The notes under the pieces: model-generated | The model's input: only the letters and a program-made list of their open reading frames with translations | Told to the model about the DNA's origin: nothing | The model's database searches: none | Part shown: positions 11,541-24,729 of the stretch, piece after piece | How the letters are laid out: each line of letters opens with the position of its first letter | How positions within the stretch are numbered: the first letter of the stretch is position 1 | Assembly (NCBI GenBank): GCA_001972305.1 | Contig: BDDD01000880.1 | Span: forward strand, 105,309-169,308 | DNA: 64,000 nucleotides | Origin: Cephalotus follicularis | Lineage: Eukaryota > Streptophyta > Magnoliopsida > Oxalidales > Cephalotaceae | Direction of reading: 5' to 3' | Program-made: the position numbers and the translations under genes

Positions 11541-11705
11541 AAGAATCTATTCCCTAGATTCATAATCAGAATAAATGAGGATGCTTCTCTCTTATGTCAT
11601 CTTCTCTTTTCCATGTACACTCCTATGCACGATGATACTGCCATAGAACCTTGACCAAAGGAATGATCTTGTTCCTCAATACTCTAGTCTCTTTGTTGAC
11701 AATTT
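11541..11705 (-). pseudogene. pol: Element G pol, chromodomain end
   Basis: Minus-strand translation shows ETRVLRNKIIPLVKVLWQYH followed by TWKREDDIREKHPHLF, a Tekay/Del-type C-terminal chromodomain. Chromodomains of this kind steer integration towards heterochromatin in chromoviruses. The frame is broken between the two parts. It is the end of the pol whose preceding codons are at 48037-48289. LTR C, with everything nested in it, now separates them. Confidence 0.75.
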
Positions 11706-11710
11706 GAATT

Positions 11711-14017
11711 TGTGATTCCCCGTTTAAAAAAAGAAAAAAAGAAATGGGTGCATGAAGCGCCCGTATATAGAAGGAGGCAGGTGCTATGCGCCCGCACCAG
11801 AGAGAAACGGAGAGAGAGAACCACAGAGAGAGAGAGATGGCACCGGCGAAGATGAAGGCACCGGACCAAAAAAGGAAGGCGTGCGGGTCGTCACCAACCG
11901 ACGGTAACCTCTCATTCTCTTCTCTTTCTTATTTTCTTCCTCCCCTTGCCGTCTGTTGCCTCTGCCTTGTGTTCCATATCCGGTAATCATCACGAGTGGG
12001 GCCAGTCTTCACCTAGAAGGTCGGCTACACCTATTTCGGTGATAGTTTAGGCATCATTCGGTCTGAATCAGCCGTATTTCAATTACCGAGTTGACTTAGC
12101 AAGTCTGGCTCGCAATCGCCTGTGACACGGCATTTGGCGCCGAGTCACGACGAGTCTCGGGTGGAGATGTGTAGAACGGGTCTTGTGGAGGTCCGGTTGT
12201 GAAGTGGCCAGAGTTGTTGATGACCAGTGAGTCGACTCAATGAGTTAGACTCACTGCCGACCATGACAGTGCGTTTCGCAGTGAGTCATGGTGAGTCTTC
12301 GGTAACATGATGTAGATCGGCCAATTTCAAGTATGTTGGTGGCACGGTCGGAGCCCCCGGTGTGTTGGCCGGAGTTCCAGTGGCAATCGTGTTTGTTTCC
12401 TATGTGTAAAGTGTAACGAAACTGTATTGTGTATGCAGTGTGAAGAAGTGGCCAAGGATAGGAGGCTTCCGAGCTAAATTGCTAACAGGTAGGTTATACT
12501 ATCTTGCTTGCATTCATGCATTTTGAACGGATTGTATGGATTGATATGGTTGTCAATGGATGTTTGTGTGCTAAATGGATTGTGACGGTTATGAATGATA
12601 GATGATTTCATAACTTATGGAACTGTGTATGGGTATAACAGATTGAATGGAGAATCGAGAGAAGTTGGAGAATTGGGATTCCTTACCCAATTCTGCCTTC
12701 TCTCAATTCGAGGGATATAAAATGGATTTCAATTGTTTAAAATTGGTTTTGAGTTTCAATTTATGTTTGGAGATTATATCTCCCTTGGAACCGAATTGTA
12801 AACTGATTTGTCATGGATTTTAAACTGATTTTTCCAACTGTTTCCAAATTGTTATTTGTGTCTAAACCCGCCGACGCTATGTGAGTTAAGCGTCAACGCC
12901 TAGCACAGACAGTCAGTGCTTAGGTGCTAAGCGTCGACGCCTAATGCCCAGCCTTAGCCGAATTTCACGGTTTTACATGATTACCGATTTTAAACAGTTT
13001 CCTCCCCAAACTGATTCCATAGGAAGCCTCCCTAAGGTTTTATAACCTATGGAAATCCTCATTTAATATCTTTGATTTCTAAATTGATTTTCCAAAGTGA
13101 ACCTTTAAGACAGGTTTTCTAAAAAGGGTTTTTAACATTCAAATAGATTTCCAAATGTCTTTCAATAAATGGTTAGGATAGCTCGATTGGGACATCCATG
13201 CGCGGATATCCTATTTAGACTGCCTCAGCATTGTTTTCAAACTGCGATAGGGACCAACAAATGAAAATGGAAAAAGGGAAATGGTTATGGAAAATGGTTT
13301 TGGCGGATGGATCCTATGTGATCCTTTATGGTAGGTCCCTATCCTTTAAATGGAAATATGGTTATGGGTACGGGTATGGTACGACTATAATTGATGGATG
13401 GTTATGGTTTAGACCTTACGGGATAACCCATTCATAATCTTCATTTCCGTCATGAATAATTATGGATGTAGGCCACATATTATGGTTATGGAATCCTCCC
13501 TTTTTGGGTGACTAGAGTAATCACCGCATTGTGGATGGATAGGGTATATGGTAGCGTATGCTATAGACATGTCTTAGCTACCAGAGATCTCTTTTATGGT
13601 AGGGGTGTTAGGCTATAGGTGTCCCTTTATACCACGATATGGCTCGTTGTTTGTCTATATACACTCTTGATTAATACAATTCTGAATTCCATTCATATTT
13701 CATGTGCATATTTATATACTAGCAAGACTATGTGGCTCATCCCAACCAACCAAAAAGAACAGAATAATTATTCGTAATTAACTGTATGTCATATAGCGCC
13801 CTGTCACATCAAAGGGGTTGGATCTCATGCCAAGAGGGCAATGAGAATGAGATCCTTACTATGAACCGTGAAGACTTGTCACGTTAAGCTTGCTATTGGG
13901 TTATCAGTGGAGGATGGTTACCTCGTAGCCATTTGGGTTTATCCGTAAAGCTAAATGTGAGGTGTGTGCTAGAGAGCGTGACACTGAACAGACCCAACAA
14001 TAGGAAACCTATTTCGA
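11711..14017 (+). mobile_element. LTR C, first segment
   Basis: Starts TGTGATTCCCCG at 11711, preceded by GAATT (11706-11710). The other end is at 48031, followed by GAATC, so the duplication has one change. The segment carries purine-rich leader sequence (11795-11840), an exact GCGTCGACGC at 12931-12940 and TATGGTTATGG-rich sequence (13280-13500). It is interrupted at 14018-14022 by solo LTR D. No coding potential is seen. Short frames are chance. Confidence 0.75.
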
Positions 14018-14022
14018 TAGTC

Positions 14023-17000
14023 TGTCACACCCGACCCAACCGAGACATATGTGACCATCACATGGCAAGCCTCCTTTCGGAAACCTCCACGTGTTATCTT
14101 AAAACCTGTTTGAAACTTCTTAAAACCATAAAAGGAACATAAAGTTAAACTTTTTCCAAAAACTTGAAAAATTTTCTAACTCTTGAAATTTTACGAAAAT
14201 CGGGCATGTAATATTCGTTTATCGGACTATGCCCCCTGTAAAGAAAAACACAATTTATATCCACACTTCCGAAGGAGGAATCAACAGTTTATAATTTGGG
14301 CTCAGCCCTCCTTAAATCACAATTGGCCACAGCCATCAACAACCCACAATTTAAAACTGTAAATATGTATGAGTTGGGCTCTAACTCAACTATATTTTCA
14401 AAGCATGAAAAGAAAATAGGGTTCAACCCTTCAATGCAAAACCATAATATAAAGTATTTATGTAATGCGTAATTAATGCATAATTTAAAATCTAATGTCG
14501 TGAATGATATGCATATGTTGCACTCTGGCAGGCATGCCTCGCTCTCATGGTCCATACTCTACTGAATCTAACGTAGAAATTGCTCACCGTCATCTGAAAA
14601 AGAAAATTGGGAGGGGGTTAGTCCAAATGACTAAGTGACTTGAGACAAATCATTCCCTGTTACATCCATGAATAATCGATGTGCTAAAAGAAAATGATAT
14701 AGCAATGATCAAGAATATATAAAGCAATAATTAAGGTGAAACAAATCAACAAGACTTCAATAAAAGCAACTCAACAATGAAAAGTACAGAACAAATCTCA
14801 AAACTGAAACTGGTACTACATGTGTACAATAAAATCACAATAAGATCATAGTGCAATCAAATAATCAGAATTACAAATAGGATCAGAAATCATAAATCAA
14901 GAAATGTGCCCATAAGATATTTGGAATACTGACACAACTATGCTATCTGGATGCTGACACAACTATACTATCTAGAAAACTGACACTACTATGCTGTCTG
15001 GAATGCTAATACTACTATGCTGACTGACATATTGAAATTACGGTGCTGTCTGGGATACCGTTACACTGTGTTGACTGAAATACTGAAACTACTGTGCTAT
15101 CTGGAATACTGGATACTGGTACAGCTATGCTGTCATCAACATATATCCGTCAATTCCATATATCCGTCAATTCCCATCTGGCCATATCTAATGGCAATAC
15201 TGAATCATGTCATCCTCAACGTAGTACCCCCTCTGCCCTCGCTCGAGGGGCCCACCACGCTACACTCACCCCCTTACCCTTGCCCGGGGGTCTACTATAC
15301 TACACTCACCCCCTTACCCTCGCCTAGGGGTCTACTTTACTGCACTCACCCCCTACCCTCACCCAGGGGTCTACTATATTGCACATACCCCCTCTACCCT
15401 CGCTCGAGGGGTCTATGTATAAAACATATGAATATCATCTCATCTCATGTCATGAGCTTATCATATCTCATATCATCATCATATATCATCATTCTCATGC
15501 ACCGGTGCAATATCTCATGTCACCTCCATATCTCATAGCACTACTATATCTCTTGTCTCTGCCATATCTAAAGGAAATACTGCTCTACTCTACCCTGGCC
15601 CGATATCATATATGACATATCACTGGTACCAGCATCAGAGTACGAATACGATATCACAAACACAATGATAGGTAATATTGGAAGGTGGGTTAGCCACCCA
15701 GAATCTGACACATAATCAACAAACATGCTCAACATAAGACATGTGGGGATTCAAATCCCGCTCCAATAGACCATTAAAACTATCACAGACTATATAATAC
15801 CCAACATCTGAATACAAGTATCACATTAAGATCACAATGTAACACAATATAAGAAGGTGAACTAATCACTCCAAATATGAGTCTTACTTGCTCAAAATCA
15901 TATCAAGCTAAGAAATATAAGTTACCAAAGACATACTGGGCATACAAATCCCGACCAAATCATAATATAAAATAGACAACAGGGCACATGTAATAAACAA
16001 GAATCTCAGAATAATAAGAAGGAAGGGAATGTCCCACTCACAGTATCAATGTTCAATCACCCCCGCAAACTAGCCCCTCGATGCTCTGGATCATCTACAG
16101 GATCCACGTCTCACCGAATGTTGAAAACTAATTCGGCTATCGAATTCCACGTCATGGATTAGAAACTCCACTATCATCGATCAAATCCTTAACTCTCACT
16201 AAAACTGACAGCTTGCAACAATGGAGATTCCTCTGCCAACTATTCTTCTTCTTCTCTGTCAAACCGAATTGCTGGCTCCACTAAACCTAGCAACGATTTC
16301 CTCTTGCGCAACCTTTACTTCTCTATACTACCGAACTCCCTGTTTCCACTCCATTACTGAATCATTGACTACCAGTTCCTCCAAGCTCCAATTGCATCAA
16401 ACCGAGCTTCTCTCCTACAACAATCACGGCAGCAGAAATGGGTGTCACCAAATGGGAGCTCTAAGATTAGGTATTTAAGGAGAAGTAAAATGACCAAGAA
16501 AGGAGGGAAGAGGAATTACCGTCATTGTAGTCGTGCTCGCCTTCTCTACCACAACCCTCTCTCGTTCTCCCGCTCTCTCACTGTCTTCTTCTATTCAGGA
16601 GACGAACCCGTGAAATGAGAGTGTCGAACTCTCTCCCTTTCTCTTTTGTCTGTCGACCAGAAGCGTGGAAAGCGGCCATTGCGCACCGAGATTCCACTGC
16701 GCCAAACCCATTTGCCTAAGATTACTCAGATTTCAAAACCCACCAATTCGTCTTCTCACTTGGCCCAAAAATGGCGGGCGACAGTGGAAGCAGAGAAGAA
16801 GGAGAAAGAAGGAAAAAAAGAGGGAGGAGAGGAAGGTACCTTGGAATGGAGATCGTCGTCCCTCTCTCTTCCCGATCACCGGCGCTTCGCTCGACGTCGT
16901 CTTCTCTAGTGCGCCTCGCCCTCTCGTTCTATGCCTCTTCTATTTCATTAATGGCACGTTGTCCTTTTAATTTTTTCATTTGAAGTGCCTGGCGCTTTCT

Positions 17001-17143
17001 ACAAAGCGTCGGCCGCTTCATTGCCTTTTTTTAAATATAATTAATAATAATACTAATAATAATAACTATAATAATACTAATAATATTAAATACGCTCACG
17101 TCTTTTACATGTCAACCAAGTAAAAGTGACACAGGGTGTCACA
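14023..17143 (-). mobile_element. Solo LTR D inserted in LTR C
   Basis: A 3121-bp block beginning TGTCACACCCG and ending GACACAGGGTGTCACA, flanked by a perfect TAGTC duplication (14018-14022 and 17144-17148). Sense is minus: the start TGTGACACCCTGTGTCAC resembles the start of D' at 49262 and 51294. Near its 3' end in sense (14160-14310) it resembles D' and LTR C. It contains a 40-bp-period palindrome array (15226-15414), purine-rich leader sequence (16790-16840) and an AT-rich TAATAATA run (17035-17090). The 173-aa frame at 15017-15538 runs through the array and is not a gene. Confidence 0.93.
15226..15414. repeat. Five-unit 40-bp tandem array with changing palindromic cores
   Basis: Five units spaced about 40 bp, each of the form CCCTYRCNNNNGGGG. 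The centres are CTCGAG (15243), CCCGGG (15283), CCTAGG (15323), CCCAGG (about 15362) and CTCGAG (15403). Four of five centres are perfect six-base palindromes although their sequence differs. Confidence 0.85.
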
Positions 17144-17989
17144 TAGTCAATACCCAATGTCAATAGGATTCCTATGGTCTCGGTAGTGTATAGTCTATGG
17201 TGACTAGTAGGTTTATAGCATGCATTGTCTCCTTTGACCTAAGCGGCTGGTATCCATTGTGTGGTGACTGCTTGACTTTGATTTCCTTCTTCCCCAGCAC
17301 TAGCCACATGATGGCAAAAGGGTTGTCGTTGGGTCTTGTGGGAGCTGCATTGAGATGTATGGGCGAGTGCGCAACAGGGGATCGTCACACCCGAGCTGAA
17401 GGTGGATGGCTCTATTTATCTATGTACATTACAGATTTAAAAGTCCTAATCAGGCATAGGTGGACTGGGAATGAGAGGTTCTAGTGGGAAGTCTATCAAT
17501 AGTCTCAGTGCGATCATAGATTCATAGTTATAGCAACAAAACTAGGGGTGACAATCATCCAAACCCTAGGCTGTGATCGGAGCCAAGTATGACGAGGGAA
17601 ACATGACACATATGCTGATGACTGGATAGAGCGACTGACTATTCGGACCATGATTGACAGACGCGGTAATACACAGATCCGGGGGGTGACTGGTGCTCAC
17701 ACTGGGGTCGTTTTGATAGTCGGTGACTATCAGAATGGTCGTGCAAGATATCGGGGTGTACTGGGAATTTATCATCATACCAGAGATCGACAGGCTTTTT
17801 GGTCCTGCCTGACTTTGAACAGGTTGATATGTGGTGGGACACATATCATTTATTGAAAGGACAACATCAGGGAATATGTTGCTTTGCTAGTGAGTATTTC
17901 ATTTGATGGATTCAGGTCCATGCAATGCCACGATGAAATATTCCATACGAAGGGTTTTGGAAATAGAAGAGATTGTCTCATCTTTGTCT

Positions 17990-18330
17990 TGGGCATCGAC
18001 ACCATGAATAGCATACATCGGCGCCATGTCTGGTTGAGTTGCTGGGCGCTAACGCAAACAACATGCGTTGATACTGATAAAACCAGTAGCTTTAAACGTC
18101 GACGCCATGAAGAGCATACGTCGACTCCATAGCCGGATAGAGTCCCTATGTGTTAACGCCATGGAGAGCATGCGTTGACGATTTAAAAACCAGTGACTTA
18201 CGCATTGACGCTATGACATTCATGGCGTTGACGCTAAGACAAATGAGACTATGCGCCTGTTTCATCTTATCGTTGGCGTTGACGCCTAGATAATATGAGA
18301 CGCATGGCGTTGACGCCATGACAGCTGATG
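17990..18330. repeat. Palindrome cluster upstream of TATA in LTR C
   Basis: About twelve variants of GCGTTGACGC and CGTCGACGC, most with TG or CA changes at CpG sites. They end about 70 bp before the TATA box. Confidence 0.7.
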
Positions 18331-18395
18331 CGCAAGTCTTGCCAACTTAAGAGGAGTTGGTGAGTGAGAGAAAAGTCAAAAGTCAAAAAGTATAA

Positions 18396-18406
18396 ATACT
18401 TTATGA
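18396..18406 (+). promoter_or_regulatory. TATA box of LTR C
   Basis: AAGTATAAATA on the plus strand, followed 40-80 bp later by TTCCTCTTTCTCTCTCTTCTC, a pyrimidine-rich start region. It agrees with the plus orientation inferred from the LTR ends. Confidence 0.6.
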
Positions 18407-19688
18407 CAATAGGACAAAAGTAATGAAGCTTCCTTAACACACTTCCTCTTTCTCTCTCTTCTCTGATGCGTCTCTCTTCTTCCTGCTATGATCATATGCG
18501 TCGACGCTATCACCTACACATCAACGTGCAAAACGTCTGGTTCATTTTTACAACCATTTTCAACCCTCCTTTCACCACTCAAAGTTCATTATAGGTGGAG
18601 ATAACTTGTACACTGCATCTTATCTACACCTAGAGTGATTTAGTGTAGGACAAACACTTGGCTTGCATCCTTGGATCCTCCCTTTCGTTGCTTGAGGAAG
18701 AGCTTAGGTTTTTGGGGATAAAGCGTAGAGGGAGCTTGACTTGAAGGAATGAGTCTTCACCTTTGGAAAGAATCTCTTCTCTTCTTGTTGTTGGCGCCAT
18801 GGCAGCGGGTTATAGCTCGGGTTAGAGAACCCTTGCTGAACCCCTTGCCCTCTTGGTGGTTTGCTTGTCATCCCTTGGGGTTAGGGATGTTTGGGTTTGG
18901 GTTGATTGGACTTTTGGCTAGGGTTTGTGTGTTTTCCTTGTGAGCCAATCTCGGAGTCTATTTCTAGGGTTTACGACAACCCTACGTTTCAACCCGTTTT
19001 TCCCTATGCTTGGTTTTTGGTTTTGGTTTGATTGGTTGTTCAATTAGGGTTCCTTGGCACTCATTAGGACAATTTGGACTTAGCTTAAGGCATCCCATTG
19101 CTTGGGGATTAATCAATTGGATAAAATTTAAAATTAATTGGCCCTAAACCTAAAGTCCTAATTGATTTGTCTTCCGCTGCACGCGTGACCCACGTTCCAA
19201 ACAATGGGCTGGTCACCCTCTATAGGGGACTAGCATTTATGGATTATGTGGCCGGTGTTATCCTATGTTCCACATGGCTATGGCACAGAGAGTGCATAGA
19301 CAATTGGCGAACTATCTCGGACCGGAGTGGCAGGGAAGTACCTGACCCTATGGATTGAGTGTTCCCATGGATGGTTATGGACGGTTATGGAGTATGCAGG
19401 CATATGGACTATGATGTGATTAGGACTAGCCAAGTATACCACCGCTTAAGAACGGTTAATATACTGAAGCTGTACGCAATTGTCATTCATACGTATGACA
19501 CGCTACACATATTGATATATATCTGTTGCATGCAGGGCACACTACTATGTATCTATTGCATGCATGGCATGCTATTATATATTCGATGCATCGCATGGCA
19601 CGTTGCTATATAACTGTTACATACATGGCATACTGTCACACTGTTGTACTGTTGCACACATACATTGTTATACTGTTGCATGCATAGT

Positions 19689-20083
19689 TGTCACACCCCG
19701 TTCTCACATATCCGACCCAGAGGTCATGGAAACCAACATATATTCAGCTTATACAAAATACGAGAAATTTAAAACTTTCTAAGTCATAAATAATCATTGA
19801 GGAAGCATATAATCATAAGCTGAATTAAATAATGTAACATGCATCACATACTACATGTTACTCAAAATACAATACCATCATTGTTAATTGCCCTCAAACG
19901 GAGCATGAACTAATATCATTCAATACATTTAAATCCATTAATACATAATCCAATCTTTAACATTTCTCAAAAGAAATACAACTTATACTCCTCTTTGCTT
20001 TCCTCATGCTCACAGATGTTGATCCGCTACATCAATCTAAAATTCATAGCGTTAGCCGAATCCATTGGCTAAGTAGGAAAAAT
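19689..20083 (-). mobile_element. Element B 3' LTR, outer piece
   Basis: Begins TGTCACACCCCG and matches 35205-35600 of the 5' LTR. It is cut by solo LTR H at 20084 and resumes at 22868. Confidence 0.88.
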
Positions 20084-20269
20084 TGTAACGCCCGGGATTT
20101 TCGCATATTGTAATATTTGAATTTCAAATGTAATCTTACTATGGAATTAAAGAGATTATGAAATTCCAGAACTTGATGATATTTTCCAAACTCTAATAAT
20201 ATTGATGTTGGAAGAAAAATGTTAAAGAAATGTTAAAAGTGCATTATAAGTCAAAACGGCGCAGTTTTT

Positions 20270-20430
20270 GGTTAAAAGTGTCGACGCCCTTATGAAAGCG
20301 CCGATTCCTATGGGACAAAAGTTCACATAAGCCATGCACATGCACGTCAACGCCGGTTGATAGCATCGATGCCTTTGAGGTAAAAAGCTATAAGCGTCGA
20401 TGCCTACATGTAAACGTCGACGCTTAGTGT
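20270..20430. repeat. Palindrome cluster upstream of TATA in solo LTR H
   Basis: Variants GTGTCGACGCC, GCATCGATGCC, GCGTCGATGCC and ACGTCGACGCT within 160 bp, about 270-430 bp upstream of the TATA-like box. Confidence 0.7.
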
Positions 20431-20701
20431 CGAATCTCAGACACGTTATGCATTGACAGAAACGGGATGCAAGGGGACATATTTGGGGCATTATCCATGC
20501 ATCTCAGCATATAGTTTATGACATGTTGGGCATGCATTTCAATTTCCTGGTCTGCCAGGATTGAAATGACAGTAAGGAGAGGGCATGTGAGTGCATGCAA
20601 CTGTCCTGGCAGCAAGGGGAAGACACCTGGTGCACCATGCAACCAGGTGTGAAGAGGGAGTGAGGTTTGGCATTTATACAGATGGAAACAAAATGCAATA
20701 T

Positions 20702-20710
20702 GCATAAAAC
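20702..20710 (+). promoter_or_regulatory. TATA-like box of solo LTR H
   Basis: GCATAAAAC, matching in position and context the GCATAAAAAG of the related LTR in E (57734-57743, minus strand). Confidence 0.45.
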
Positions 20711-21194
20711 TCTATCCTCTCCTTAAAACGAACCTTGAGAAGAAGAGAAACGAGGAATATTTAGAAGAAAACAGTAAAAACAAGAGGGGAAGATAGAGAG
20801 AGGGAGGGAGGATCTCCTCCATTGTTGAACACCATTGTTGGACCTTGGAGCTTTGGAGCTTGTGGCCTACAACAATGGGACGAACCTGGAGGCTGCTGTG
20901 ACCAGATTTGGAACATAAGGAGGTGGACATTCTAGTTCCTAACTTGGAACAAAAAGATAGGGGAAATTGTACATGAAAATTGAGATTAAAAGTTACTAGT
21001 TTGTCATTTCTGGTATGCAAGATTTGCATGTTAAATTCGGATTGTTGGTTTGTTGGATTGCTAAGATGTTTACTGTAACCCGTAAACCAACCATTCGCGT
21101 ATAATCTAAGTCTATAATCTAATTGGTTTGTATGTTGAATTGGATTGTTTCCCCTGGTTTTGGTTGGAATGACGAACATGGCTGCATTGGACTG

Positions 21195-21605
21195 CCAAAG
21201 CGTCGACGCTCACGCTATAAGCATCGACGCCCTCATGTGTTAAAACGATAGATGACGCTTAAAGAAAACGTCGACGCCTTATGTGAATAATTGTAGAACT
21301 GTGATATTTGGTTATGATTGGTGTGCAATGTTCACCCGCAGATTGCATGATCAGTTCATGATTAGTGTTTTGGTCATGTACATTGATAACCTTCTGTGCG
21401 TTTTACACTATGGGAGAACGTTTCTAGGATTGTATGTAGGTTTGGGGGTTGGATTTCCCTCTGGAATCGAGACTGCTGAGATGATATCTCCTTATATCAC
21501 AAAAGTGTCGACGCCTATGGTTCTGCTACGCCTGGGATTGAATGCATGAGACGTGGACGCTTAGAGGACATAAGCGTCGACGCCCAGAGGATAAGCGTCA
21601 ATGCT
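21195..21605. repeat. Palindrome cluster downstream of TATA in solo LTR H
   Basis: Exact GCGTCGACGC at 21200-21209 and 21574-21583, with variants such as AACGTCGACGCC and GTGTCGACGCC between them. Confidence 0.75.
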
Positions 21606-22437
21606 TATGCCCCTGGTTTGGATAAATTGACCCGAATTGGACCCGTTAACTCCGAAATGACTCTAGATACGACTTTAGGCACATTTGAGCATATGATTGC
21701 ATTGCATTGAATCTGGATTGTGGATTGTTGGTTGAATTGGATTGTTATTTGCTTTAAAAATGAATTATCATTTTTAGGGAGTTGCATACATGATTTATTG
21801 CAAATCATTATTTTGTATAAATTGTTATGTTCAAACTAAAATGCAGTTTTAAAATGGGATTGAAGCATGATTTAAATAAACATGCAGTTTAAAAAGGATT
21901 GTTACATATTTTGAATAAATATGTTGTTACAAGTATTTTATGATGCATATTTTACTTGGAAAATGGATTGTTATATATTTTATAGATATATATGTTTTTT
22001 TAAGTATTTATTTTTATAAATGACATGAATTGGATTGTGATTGGATTGTGCCATATTAGTCGCGGTGGTGGAGTCGCCACTGACGCTAATAGGCGGGTTG
22101 GACTATTGGGGCCAGGAGTTGGCGGGAGGAACCCGTGTTGTTGTCACTCAACCGTCATGCCAGTGACATTGAATTGTGGCCTGATTCGAGTCATCCGGAA
22201 AGTGGTGGCTGGAGTGAGGAGTACAGTGTCTGGGCCAAGAGTTGGCGGTGCCTTCGTAGCTTTGAAATTGGATTGTTGGATTGTAGCCAATTGGCACGTT
22301 TGCTCTATTGGCAGTTGTACATGTATATACACACATATATTTGTATTATTATGGGATACTATGTATTGCATCCACGATTGCGTACATTACATTACATGCA
22401 TTATCTTTGATCCCGAATTGCACTTATAACTTTGCTA

Positions 22438-22471
22438 CTTAGCCGAGTGAGGACAAAGACTAACCCCCTAC
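22438..22471 (+). promoter_or_regulatory. Conserved LTR block with branch-point-like CTAAC (solo LTR H)
   Basis: CTTAGCCGAGTGAGGACAAA followed by GACTAACCCCCTAC. The same block occurs in LTRs A, E and F, with shortened forms in B, D and D'. In several copies a CAG follows within 15-27 bases of CTAAC, as at a plant 3' splice site. In H the AG is weak (TTCAAATTGATG). Function is inferred. Confidence 0.5.
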
Positions 22472-23714
22472 TATTTCAAATTGATGCTACGGGTACTATT
22501 GTTGCGCGCACATGGGATTGAAAAGAAGATTGAGATGTTCTCTCTTATATTTGTAACCGGATAATGCTTTATTATATTTGGGATTACTGTACACATGATG
22601 ATATGTTTATCATGTTTGATGGATATTTTGTTTTGTATTATTACTCACGCTCTGTTTGAGTGCAATCGACGATGATGTTGAGTATTGTTATGGAACAATT
22701 TGGTATCACGTAGTATGCGATGCGTGATACGCATTAAATTCAGCTTCTTTATATGATGCTTCAGCAAGTTTTTAATTTATTCGTAAAATTGCATAGGCTG
22801 GATAATGTTATGTTGATTGCTTTTACCACTTAAATGTTGCATATCGGAAACGGGGTGTGACAAAAATATAAATACACTTTGGGGTCAATGATAATAAATG
22901 CCATGTAATGAATGCATCTTGATGCAATACTATATATACACAATACATATATATGTATATGTATATCTACCAATATATGAGCAACCATGCCAAGTGGCTA
23001 CATCAACACAATCCATCAATCATGTCACAAAGGACCAATCAATCCAATCCATAGTTCGATATCTACCGCCCGTAGGTGGGAAGTATCTGATACCGATGCT
23101 AACCGTCCCAGGCTAGGAAAGTGTGTAGGCTAACCAGCACATAGGAGGGGAAAGCTCGATCAAACATATGATGCTAACCGTCCAAGCGATGAAAGCACGT
23201 AGGCTAGCCAGCACGTAGGCGGGGAAAGCTCATAGTGTGGATGTCAACCTTCCAAGGCTAGGAAAGCACATTGGCTAACTGGCACATAGGCTGGGAAGAC
23301 AATCCAGTGTGGTGTCTCTAGCCATCTCCAGGCCCCTAGAGCACAACCTGCCATTAGCATAAGTGACAACCTCCGCCACTGCACTAATAGCACACAATCA
23401 CAATCAATAAATCAATCCAAAACCAGTCATTTCCAAGTAATTTATAAGTTATAAAATACTTGAAATAATACATTTATTCAAAATGAAATCAGTCTTTCAG
23501 TCTTTGAAACCTTCCAATCTTTGAAACCACGTTTCAATCCTTCGAAAATATATATTTGTCAAAATATACATTTTCGTGTAAAATAATGATTTGTTACAAA
23601 ATCATGTATGCACTTCCAAAATGATAAAACACTTTAGAAATCAATCACATTTCAATCCACAATTCAATCCACCATAGTTATGCAAGAAAACATATGCTCA
23701 AATGCAAAACAAAC

Positions 23715-24065
23715 CCTTTTGGCGTCAACGTGTACCCTCTAGGCGTCAACACGTATATCAGTCTTCTTAGGCGTCAACGTGTAACTTATGCGTCAACATG
23801 CATGGCAATCCTTCTAGGCGTCAACGTCCGTAACAGTCTCTTAAGCATCCGAGCTTCACTGCTTGGCGTCGACGCTCTAAGGCAGGAGCCTTAGGCGTCA
23901 ACTTCCATCTCATTTTGGCGTTGATGCTATAAGGTAGGAACCTCAAGCGTCAGTGTCTTATCTCTGGGCATCAATGTCACCTCATGGCGTCGATGCTTAA
24001 AGCGTCTTCTTCCCCGTATAATAGGACAAGGCATCGACGCCTTTTTCTCTAGGCGTCAACATCTA
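23715..24065. repeat. Palindrome cluster (B 3' LTR, first)
   Basis: About thirteen GCGTCAACG or GCGTCGACGC variants, with an exact copy at 23866-23875. Most variants are consistent with CpG decay. Confidence 0.75.
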
Positions 24066-24729
24066 ACGAACCAGAACAATGTCGTAATCGCATCGGCCTC
24101 TCAACCAGTAGGAATCATGCATACAACACATACAATCCAATCCATATTCACTCAGAATACATCATGCATGGCAAGTTAACAACTCATGGTAACCTTAGTA
24201 TCAATCATACAAGCCACATCCACAAAACCATGCATTTCACCAAATGACATTTAATATAATCGAACTCAAAACTATATGTATATAACCCCAACCTCAGATT
24301 CCAAGTTAGGAATCAAAGTACACCTCTTTTCGTTCCACCGACCAGTAGCTTTGTGCTTCCAGGTCCGACACAGCAGCTCCAAGTTCGAGCTTCCAACTCC
24401 CAAGCTTTCAAGCTTTTATACCAGTTCAACAATGGAGAGTGTGGTTCTCTCTCTTTCTTTCTTTCTTTATCCCGTTTCTCTCCTGTTACTTCCTCTTTCG
24501 GGCGCTGAAGGAAGGAGATGAGAGGTGTGAATTTATGGAGTTTTTCTCTCTCTCTTTCCCTCACGCGTGCAAGGTGCCATGTGCCTTGCTCTCTCTCCCT
24601 TCAGCCTGAACAACGTCCCTTTTATCTCTTCTCCCTGCCATTTCAGTGCTTGGGGAAGAGATAAAGTGTCTCAAACCAGTCCTTCACGCGTCTTCTGTCA
24701 GTGCTTTTGTTTTATTCTACTGACAGTTT

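Larger units (their letters stand above)
17149..19683 (+). mobile_element. LTR C, second segment
   Basis: Continues LTR C after the solo LTR D duplication and runs to the target site of element B (ATAGT, 19684-19688). It includes a palindrome cluster (17990-18330 with an exact copy at 18499-18508), a TATA box (18396-18406), a CT-rich leader (18440-18480) and repeated GCATGCATGGCA-like sequence (19520-19690). The position of a single TATA box some 4 kb into the LTR, excluding D, is unusual. I see no coding sequence. Confidence 0.65.
20084..22862 (+). mobile_element. Solo LTR H inserted in B 3' LTR
   Basis: A 2779-bp block starting TGTAACGCCCGGG and ending ACGGGGTGTGACA, flanked by AAAAT (20079-20083 and 22863-22867). 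Sense is plus. Both ends closely resemble the LTRs of element E read in sense, so H and E belong to one family. Features are palindrome clusters at 20270-20430 and 21195-21605, a TATA-like box at 20702-20710, and the shared CTTAGCCGAG...CTAACCCCCTAC block at 22438-22471. There is no internal region. Confidence 0.93.

Noticed and set aside
15017..15538. 173-aa plus-strand open frame, rich in Pro, Leu and Tyr
   Set aside because: It runs through the 40-bp tandem array of solo LTR D, overlaps another frame through the same array, and has no recognisable domain. Its length is a by-product of the repeat.
17371..17400. Second LTR start at 'tcacacccgagctg'
   Set aside because: It resembles TGTCACACCCG but is preceded by CG rather than TG and has no matching end or flanking duplication.
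21283..22429. Possible host gene in frames of 88-134 aa
   Set aside because: The frames lie inside solo LTR H, whose ends and target duplication are clear. They overlap in several frames and have no domain.
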